This document shows positions 58,308-64,000 of a stretch of 64,000 nucleotides of DNA, one piece after another; the first letter of the stretch is position 1, and each line of letters opens with the position of its first letter. The position numbers and the translations under genes are program-made. The DNA lies in assembly GCF_000164695.2 (NCBI RefSeq), contig NC_014643.1, forward strand, positions 2,294,001 to 2,358,000, in the 5' to 3' direction. Below the pieces are notes generated by a model that searched no databases, was not told the origin of the DNA, and saw only the letters and a list, made by a program, of their open reading frames with translations. The DNA comes from Rothia dentocariosa ATCC 17931 (GTDB taxonomy: Bacteria; Actinomycetota; Actinomycetes; Actinomycetales; Micrococcaceae).

Positions 58308-58378
58308 AGGGGATGACGGGAATCGAACCCGCGTCATCAGTTTGGAAGACTGAGGCTTTACCATTAAGCTACATCCCC
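58308..58378 (-). tRNA. tRNA-Gly (anticodon TCC)
   Basis: 71-nt cloverleaf on the minus strand: acceptor GGGGATG/CATCCCC, D-arm GCTT..AAGC, anticodon stem TCAGT/ACTGA with loop CTTCCAA (anticodon TCC), T-arm GCGGG..CCCGT with TTCGATT. Discriminator T, as common in tRNA-Gly; CCA not encoded. Confidence 0.93.
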
Positions 58379-58459
58379 GCAAGAACTAGATAAGATTACC
58401 TGCCTGTGCTGGAGACTGTCAAGTTCGGCGCGCATCGTTTGCGGGGATAGCAGCTAACG

Positions 58460-59344
58460 CTATTTCTGGCATCCAGGGCACCAATAGAGTTTACGGCCCG
58501 CTATTTCCTCCATACGAATGGTGGTGCCGCATCGGGGGCAGGGTTCTCCGTGGTGCTGATAAACGTAGTTAGCATGCTCAGGCCAAGCTTCGGTTTCATG
58601 GATTCCCGGGCGGTCTTTCTGCTCGGTGGTAATGATGCGACCGACGCGCACACCGATGGTGAGCAGATGTCTGTTATCTTCCCAGAGTCTACTCAGCTCA
58701 TCATCGGTGAGAGTTTTACCGGGGCGAAGAGGATCTATTTCTTGGCGGTAAAGCGATTCAGCGCGAAAAATATTGCCAACGCCTGAGATAGCGGCCTGAT
58801 CCATGAGGATCACACCGATAGGCCTTGAGCTTTTGCGGGCTGCGGCATAAAAACGTTCGGGATTTGCATCGGTGTTGAGCGGATCCGGTCCAAGTTTGGC
58901 GCGTACTTGGGCAACTTCGTCTGGGTTTAAGGTTCGGCAGATAGTGGGACCAACGAGGTCAGCCCAACCGTGTTCTGAAACGATGCGGCACCGGGTAGTG
59001 CCTTTCGGCGCGGGCGGTCCGGTATATCCTTCGGCTTCCCCCGCCGTATATTCTTTTTCGCCGATCTTCCGGGGTGCGCCTATGCTGGATGCACCCGTAA
59101 AGGTTTCGTCCCCTCCAAAGCTCCAGTTTCCATAAATGCCAAGGTGCACGTTGAGGGTCAGCTCATTGTTGAAAGGCACGAAGAGGTGCTTACCGTGCGC
59201 ATATGCGTTGAGAATGCTGGCTCCGTCAAGAAGGGCTGCACCATCCGTATAACGCCCCTGTGGACTTGAGACTCGCACGCTCTCCCCCGTGAAAACATCG
59301 TTGAGTTGACGGGCGATACGATGTATTGAGTGTCCTTCGGGCAT
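58460..59344 (-). CDS. nei: Fpg/Nei-family DNA glycosylase (endonuclease VIII-like)
   Basis: 294 residues. Base-excision repair of oxidised bases. MPEGHSIHR gives the catalytic Pro2-Glu3. The helix-two-turn-helix contains LMDQAAISGVGNIFRAESLYR, and the C-terminal zinc finger is CPRCG...CPGC (about 268-293). Fits the Nei2-like group of actinobacteria. AGGAG lies 7 nt before ATG 59344. Single gene; its substrate range (Nei versus Fpg) is not fixed by sequence alone. Confidence 0.9.
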   Translation of the reverse strand: MPEGHSIHRIARQLNDVFTGESVRVSSPQGRYTDGAALLDGASILNAYAHGKHLFVPFNNELTLNVHLGIYGNWSFGGDETFTGASSIGAPRKIGEKEYTAGEAEGYTGPPAPKGTTRCRIVSEHGWADLVGPTICRTLNPDEVAQVRAKLGPDPLNTDANPERFYAAARKSSRPIGVILMDQAAISGVGNIFRAESLYRQEIDPLRPGKTLTDDELSRLWEDNRHLLTIGVRVGRIITTEQKDRPGIHETEAWPEHANYVYQHHGEPCPRCGTTIRMEEIAGRKLYWCPGCQK

Positions 59345-59500
59345 GGGGATTCTCCTGCGAGTGCGTTTCTGTGGTTGTATTTTGGTGCATGCGTCTGGAG
59401 CCTAAACTTTAGAAGCCGCACCTTTAATACGGTACACCGCATATCATTCGGATGGCGCGTTGGGGTGTTTCATATACCTATAAACTAAACGGCGAATGCA

Positions 59501-59545
59501 GCGGCATTTATTATTCCCCGATGTTTCGGGGTACGCTGCTGCCGC
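59501..59545 (-). terminator. Hairpin after rpiB
   Basis: Inner stem CCCCGA/TCGGGG with a 4-nt loop inside an outer GCGGCA/TGCCGC pair, within 30 bp beyond the rpiB stop. Confidence 0.6.
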
Positions 59546-59571
59546 AAATTGTGGTTTACTAACCTACGCTG

Positions 59572-60060
59572 CTATACGTCGATATGCTTGCCTTCAATCC
59601 GACCGGTTCGCTCGTATTCGGCAACCTGACCGATGCGGCGGGCGTGACGTTCTTCGTTCGTCCACGGGGTAGAGAGGAAAACCTTGATAATCTCTAGCGC
59701 CTCTTCGTTGCTGTGCTGACGACCACCGACCGCAATGACCTGGGCATTATTGTGTTGGCGGGCAAGGGCGGCGGTATCGTGATTCCAGGCAAGGGCGGCG
59801 CGAATTCCTTCTACTTTATTAGCGGCAATCTGCTCACCATTGCCAGAACCGCCTAGGACGATGCCCAGCGAGTCAAACCCCTGCTCACGGTCTCGTTTAA
59901 CGGCAAGAGCAGCGTTAACGCAGAAACTTGGGTAGTCGTCCAGCGGGTCGTACTCTTGGGGCCCGTGATCAATCATGTCGTATCCTGCGGCGGTGAGCTG
60001 TTCGATCAGGTATTGACTCGTCTCAAGACCTGCATGGTCGGTGGCGATATGTACGCGCAA
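59572..60060 (-). CDS. rpiB: Ribose-5-phosphate isomerase B
   Basis: 162 residues. Interconverts ribose 5-phosphate and ribulose 5-phosphate. The N-terminus (M)RVHIATDHAGLETS and SLGIVLGGSGNGEQIAANKVEGIRAAL are family marks. The start is TTG 60060 with AGGAG 6 nt upstream; this gives the normal N-terminus directly. A GTG at 60093 gives 173 residues but has no good site and adds residues not in the family. Confidence 0.95.
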   Translation of the reverse strand: MRVHIATDHAGLETSQYLIEQLTAAGYDMIDHGPQEYDPLDDYPSFCVNAALAVKRDREQGFDSLGIVLGGSGNGEQIAANKVEGIRAALAWNHDTAALARQHNNAQVIAVGGRQHSNEEALEIIKVFLSTPWTNEERHARRIGQVAEYERTGRIEGKHIDV

Positions 60061-60506
60061 GGGGTTCTCCTGGTGATATTCCGTGGCGCTCACAGCATGG
60101 ATATTTACCTGTGCAGTGAGTGGTGGACTGGCTTCCCGAAATGTGCACGGCGATAGTCGTCTCTATTCTGGGTGCCCTCAGCTGTTGTGTCTCTATAACT
60201 GTAGCGAATTTAAACTTATTCCTGTAACCGGTATCGGGGCAATGGCAGGTACTATTTCGGCACATATTTTCTGCCCACACCTACCCTTACCATCGGCACG
60301 TATTTTGCGCATGTGATGAGTAATAATGTGCTCTCAGACGGGATGCGTTAGACTGTGGTACTAGGCACTTTTTGTCGGGGCACATACACATATCTGAGTT
60401 TGTTTGATGCCCATATTCTTGAACTTAGTTTTGCGCTGTTTCTCCTGGTAGGTCCGCTGCAAAACACTACAGGAAGATTTATAAACACATATCGAGAAAG
60501 GGAATC
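60061..60506. other. Divergent rpiB/pepN region without a gene
   Basis: About 445 bp. I see no gene and no strong hairpin; both promoters should lie here. A short -10-like TATAAA is present near 60479-60484, close to pepN. Confidence 0.45.
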
Positions 60507-63056
60507 ATGCCCGGTCTAAATTTAACCCGCGATGAGGCGATTGAGCGTGCGGGAATTATTAAGCGGGTTCACACCTACCGTGTTGATCTCGACCTTCGCA
60601 CAGACAAAGATGTTTTCTCGTCGATTGTTGAGATTCGGTTCGATGCTGAGCCTGGCGCATCCACGTTTATTGACGCTATTACCTCTCAGGTAAATTCGAT
60701 TGAATTAAACGGCGAGCGGCTTGATCCTGCTCTTGCCGATGGGGAGCGCATTACTCTGCCGAATCTTGCAGCGCAGAATGTTCTGAAGATCGATGCAGAG
60801 ATGTTCTATACAAATACCGGTGAAGGTTTGCATCGTTTTGTGGACCCGGCAGACGGTGAAATTTATCTGTACTCACAGTTCGAGGTTCCGGATTCTCGCC
60901 GTGTTTTCCCTGTATTTGAGCAGCCAGATTTGAAGGCCGAGTTTGAGTTCAGCGTGCGTGTTCCTTCGCACTGGGTTGTGGTTTCTAACCAGCCCGAGGT
61001 GAAGATTGAGCCCAAGGACTGCGGCTGCGGTCGGGCACAAACGTGGTATTTCAAGCCTACCCCGCGTATGTCTTCGTACATTACAGCCATCGTGACGGGC
61101 CCATACGAGAAGGTTACGAGCGAACTGACGAATTCTGAGGGGCGTGTTATTCCGCTGGGTGTTTACGCGCGTAAATCGCTGATGCCTTATGTAGATGCGG
61201 ACGATATTTTTGAGCTGACTCGCCAGGGTTTCGAGTTTTATGAGGAGCAGTTCAAGACACCGTATCCTTTCGAGAAGTACGATCAGCTCTTTGTCCCCGA
61301 ATTCAATGCGGGTGCTATGGAAAACGCAGGGTGCGTAACCTATCTTGAAACCTATGTGTTCCGTTCCAAGGTTGCAGAGGCGCTGCGTGAGCGCCGCGCC
61401 ATTACGATACTTCACGAGCTTGCGCATATGTGGTTTGGTGATTTGGTCACCATGAAGTGGTGGAATGACCTGTGGCTGAATGAGTCATTTGCTGAGTTTA
61501 TGTCTACACTGGCTGCGGCTGAGAATACCCGCTACGCTCAAGAGGCTTGGGCTACGTTCTCTGCTTCGGAGAAGACCTGGGCGTATAGGCAGGATCAGCT
61601 CTCCTCAACCCATCCAATTGTGGCTGAGATTCGTGACCTTCATGATGTTCAGGTGAACTTTGACGGCATTACCTACGCGAAGGGCGCATCGGTGCTGCGG
61701 CAGATGGTGGCGTGGGTTGGCCAGGAAAACTTCATGGCGGCTTTGAAGAAGTATTTTGACAAGCACGCTTGGGGTAACACGGTTCTTGACGACCTGCTGG
61801 TCGAGCTGGAAGAGACTTCCGGCCGTGATGTACGCGCGTGGAGCGCCAAGTGGCTTGAAACCGCAGGGGTAAACACGCTTACGGTCGAGGTCGCCGATGA
61901 TGCCGAGGGCAATATTACTTCTCTGGGTATCCGCCAATCCTATGCTGCCGGTTATGAGACGCTGCGCCCGCATCGCGCAGTTATCGGTTTCTACGATCTG
62001 ACAGACGGAAAGCTGACTCGCACCGACCGCATTGAGCTGGATATTGACGGCGAACTGACCGAGATTGCCGAGGCTGTCGGCAAGAAACGCCCCGACCTGA
62101 TTCTGCTCAATGATGAAGATTTGGCGTTTGCCAAGGTTCGCCTGGATGAGCGTTCTATTGATACTGCGGTGAAGCATCTGGGCGACATCGACTCGTCGGT
62201 AGCTCGCGGCGTGGTCTGGGGTTCCCTCTGGGATACCGTGCGTGACGCCCAGATGCCCGCACGGCAGTATGTGGAATTTGTGCTCAATAACATCGGCAAA
62301 GAGACCAATTCAACTGCACTGCGAACCCAGCTGGGTAACCTCTCCATCGCTCTGCGTTCCTTTGTTAACCCTGAGTTTAGGGATGAAACTCGTGAACGCG
62401 CCGCCGATCGCCTGTGGTCGTTGGCTTGCGCCGCTCAGCCGGATTCAGACTCACAGCTGCAGCTGGTTCAGGCGTTTGTGAATCAGACCCGAACCGAGGC
62501 GCAGTATGAGAATGTGCAGAGGCTTTTTGAAGGCGATATTGTGCTGGACGGCTTGGAGATTGACACCGATTTGCGGTGGACCCTGATCTGCCGCCTGGCG
62601 ACGGGTGGTCGTGTGAGCGCCGCGCAGATCGATGCTGAGGCGGCGAACGATAACACGGCAACCGGTCAACAGTATGCGGCTCAGGCATATGCGTCTCAGC
62701 CGAGTGAACAGGTGAAAGCCGAGTACTGGAACAAGATTATGGTAACCGGCGAGCTGTCTAATATGATTCAGCGCTACGCCATTTTCGGTTTCAAATCGGG
62801 CGAGCCCGAGCTCATTGCGCCGTACATTGAACCGTATTTTGAGCTAATTGAGGGCATTTGGCGTTCGCGGTCACACGAGATTTCGATGCAGATTATTGGC
62901 GGCATGTACCCTTCGGAACCGACCGCCGAACTGTTGGAACGCACCGAAGCCTATTTAGCGTCTTTGCCTGAGGATGCGGCGGCGCTGCGACGGCAGATTG
63001 CGGAGGCGCGCGACGGCGTGGCTCGTGCCTTGAAGGTTCAGGCGGCTGATATTTAG
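60507..63056 (+). CDS. pepN: Aminopeptidase N (M1 family)
   Basis: 849 residues. Cytosolic zinc metallopeptidase that releases N-terminal residues from peptides. GAMEN motif at about 270-274 (substrate N-terminus recognition); HExxH at H303-E304-H307 and third zinc ligand E326 in LNESFAE. The C-terminal helical ERAP1-like half is complete. AAAGGGA lies about 5 nt before ATG. Stands alone, closed by a strong terminator. Confidence 0.97.
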   Translation: MPGLNLTRDEAIERAGIIKRVHTYRVDLDLRTDKDVFSSIVEIRFDAEPGASTFIDAITSQVNSIELNGERLDPALADGERITLPNLAAQNVLKIDAEMFYTNTGEGLHRFVDPADGEIYLYSQFEVPDSRRVFPVFEQPDLKAEFEFSVRVPSHWVVVSNQPEVKIEPKDCGCGRAQTWYFKPTPRMSSYITAIVTGPYEKVTSELTNSEGRVIPLGVYARKSLMPYVDADDIFELTRQGFEFYEEQFKTPYPFEKYDQLFVPEFNAGAMENAGCVTYLETYVFRSKVAEALRERRAITILHELAHMWFGDLVTMKWWNDLWLNESFAEFMSTLAAAENTRYAQEAWATFSASEKTWAYRQDQLSSTHPIVAEIRDLHDVQVNFDGITYAKGASVLRQMVAWVGQENFMAALKKYFDKHAWGNTVLDDLLVELEETSGRDVRAWSAKWLETAGVNTLTVEVADDAEGNITSLGIRQSYAAGYETLRPHRAVIGFYDLTDGKLTRTDRIELDIDGELTEIAEAVGKKRPDLILLNDEDLAFAKVRLDERSIDTAVKHLGDIDSSVARGVVWGSLWDTVRDAQMPARQYVEFVLNNIGKETNSTALRTQLGNLSIALRSFVNPEFRDETRERAADRLWSLACAAQPDSDSQLQLVQAFVNQTRTEAQYENVQRLFEGDIVLDGLEIDTDLRWTLICRLATGGRVSAAQIDAEAANDNTATGQQYAAQAYASQPSEQVKAEYWNKIMVTGELSNMIQRYAIFGFKSGEPELIAPYIEPYFELIEGIWRSRSHEISMQIIGGMYPSEPTAELLERTEAYLASLPEDAAALRRQIAEARDGVARALKVQAADI

Positions 63057-63090
63057 GGTAATAATCCCCTAGCCTGCCCCCAACCTATAT

Positions 63091-63154
63091 AAAAAGGTTC
63101 TTGATGTGAAACAAACCGCGAAAATTACGCTTATTTCACATCAAGAACCTTTTT
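63091..63154. terminator. Bidirectional terminator after pepN
   Basis: 21-bp stem AAAAAGGTTCTTGATGTGAA / TTCACATCAAGAACCTTTTT, 22-nt loop, T's on both sides; between convergent genes. Confidence 0.93.
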
Positions 63155-63217
63155 TAGCGCCCATGGGTTACATTGAGCCAGGTGGGTCTTGAGAATTATT
63201 GTTTTTGAGCAACAGTT

Positions 63218-63703
63218 CTATCCGCTAAGATCCTTGAAATACCGAGCAACGGGCCAGCGAACAAATCCTTCGGACTCATAGAGCGCTCGGGCCGGTGCGT
63301 GCCCCGAATCGCCGCCGGTTTCGACCATCACCATGCGCATCCCAGCGTCTTTAACCTGCGCAGAGGCATGATCCATAAGCCGCTGCCCCACGCCGCGCCG
63401 CTGGTACTCGGGATCGACAGCAATCACATAAATCTCACCCATCTGATCCTCAGGATGGATACGCGTGCAAACCCAAGCGACCGGGCACTCACCCTCAAGC
63501 GCAATAGACACATTCTGAGGCTCCTGATCGATCACTTCCTCTAAATCGCTGAGCTGCCGCTGCCGCCACCCTTGAGGGTAGAACGCATCATAAACGAACT
63601 CGGGGACGTCGTTGTGCATCCGCGGAAAAACAGGGCCCCAAGCGCGAAGTGAAATATCCAGAAGAGCTTCCCGATATATAGGGCTATAAGAAACAATACG
63701 CAT
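63218..63703 (-). CDS. GNAT-family acetyltransferase
   Basis: 161 residues. Acetyl-CoA-dependent N-acetyltransferase fold: IYVIAVDPEYQRRGVGQRLMDHA is the core coenzyme-A motif (about 90-112), with VETGGDSGHAPARALYESEGF as the next strand and helix. N-terminal SYSPIYREALLDISLRAWGPVF is typical of RimI-like members. Substrate unknown. No clear ribosome site at ATG 63703, so it may be leaderless. Next to a globin gene on the same strand. Confidence 0.88.
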   Translation of the reverse strand: MRIVSYSPIYREALLDISLRAWGPVFPRMHNDVPEFVYDAFYPQGWRQRQLSDLEEVIDQEPQNVSIALEGECPVAWVCTRIHPEDQMGEIYVIAVDPEYQRRGVGQRLMDHASAQVKDAGMRMVMVETGGDSGHAPARALYESEGFVRWPVARYFKDLSG

Positions 63704-63750
63704 TGTTACAACCTATAAAAGCAACGTCTGAAATGCAATGCTGTCTTGAA

Positions 63751-64000
63751 CTATGCCCGGTTCTGCATGGCGCGTGCGGCACGCTCGAAATAGTCCCACA
63801 TGGTCGCATCAATCATCATCGGAAGATCGAGGGTGTCCATCGCCTGCCGCATATACTTCAGCCAGGTATCGCGTTCCTTCGCACCGATCGGGTACGGGTT
63901 ATGCCGGATGCGCAAACGCGGGTGACCTCGCTGCTCCTGGTAGGTGCTAGGCCCACCAAAGTACTGAATCAGGAACATTTTCAGCCGCCGCGCCGATGCA
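63751..64000 (-). CDS. Truncated hemoglobin (group II, GlbO-like), N-terminus outside window
   Basis: Visible part is the C-terminal 82 residues or so: KMFLIQYFGGPSTYQEQRGHPRLRIRHNPYPIG, DTWLKYMRQAMD and MWDYFERAARAM, the known end of actinobacterial trHbO. The proximal heme His (in LRIRHNPY) and the distal-side Trp of the G helix (DTWLKYM) are in view. Oxygen or reactive nitrogen species handling is likely. The frame is open to position 64000, so the start lies beyond. Confidence 0.9.
   Translation of the reverse strand, partial: ASARRLKMFLIQYFGGPSTYQEQRGHPRLRIRHNPYPIGAKERDTWLKYMRQAMDTLDLPMMIDATMWDYFERAARAMQNRA

Overview
The window looks like a chromosomal stretch from an actinobacterium of the family Micrococcaceae, most probably Rothia (inference). 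Supporting signs are the class Ib nrdHI-nrdE-nrdF set, the rne-rplU-rpmA-obg-nadD-rsfS order, folC-DUF4233-ndk, twin clpP with clpX, a mycothiol-dependent Rv2466c-type reductase, an LAXTG-type (LARTG) sorting signal and a type 2 IleS behind a T-box leader. Base composition is only moderately GC-rich for the phylum, with AT-rich intergenic regions, which suits the Rothia dentocariosa/aeria group better than Kocuria or Micrococcus. I see no prophage, insertion sequence, CRISPR array or rRNA; this is mostly core genome with a few strain-variable surface proteins.

Layout. 1-8.7 kb: partial fhs, a zinc alcohol dehydrogenase with a divergent MerR regulator, a secreted protein, then the class Ib ribonucleotide reductase genes behind an 0.8 kb control region holding three consensus DnaA boxes and an apparent NrdR-box pair. 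8.7-17.3 kb: App1-type phosphatase, lipoproteins, two paralogous NodB deacetylases around a DsbA-family protein, an Excalibur lipoprotein, a P-loop kinase, a glutaminase-STAS protein and an SDR. 17.5-28.5 kb: tRNA-Ala and the rsfS/nadD/obg/L27/L21/RNase E block, with a repeat-rich tail-anchored protein between nadD and rsfS. 28.6-36 kb: ndk, VKOR, DUF4233, folC, and ileS with its T-box.

36-43.7 kb: membrane protein, lipoprotein, then nitrite assimilation with siroheme synthesis (nirD divergent from nirB, SUMT, a CbiX-type chelatase). 43.9-47.8 kb: LARTG surface protein, SDR, small membrane protein and a probable frameshifted small gene. 47.8-57.8 kb: valS, an LssY_C-like membrane protein, the Rv2466c-like reductase, clpX-clpP2-clpP1 behind a ClgR-like palindrome, trigger factor, tRNA-Pro. 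58-64 kb: tRNA-Gly next to a decayed copy of its own 3' end and terminator, Nei/Fpg glycosylase, rpiB with a TTG start, pepN, a GNAT protein and a truncated globin cut by the window edge.

Functionally, nirB/nirD use siroheme that SUMT and the chelatase help make; the NrdHIEF proteins supply dNTPs with thioredoxin-like and flavodoxin-like helpers; ClpXP and trigger factor form a protein-quality block. The most promising points for a second look are the DnaA-box cluster with the NrdR-box pair on nrdHIEF, the 51-residue super-repeat protein, the ileS T-box with an uncertain specifier, the MerR operator in a 19-bp spacer promoter, and the tRNA-Gly relic.
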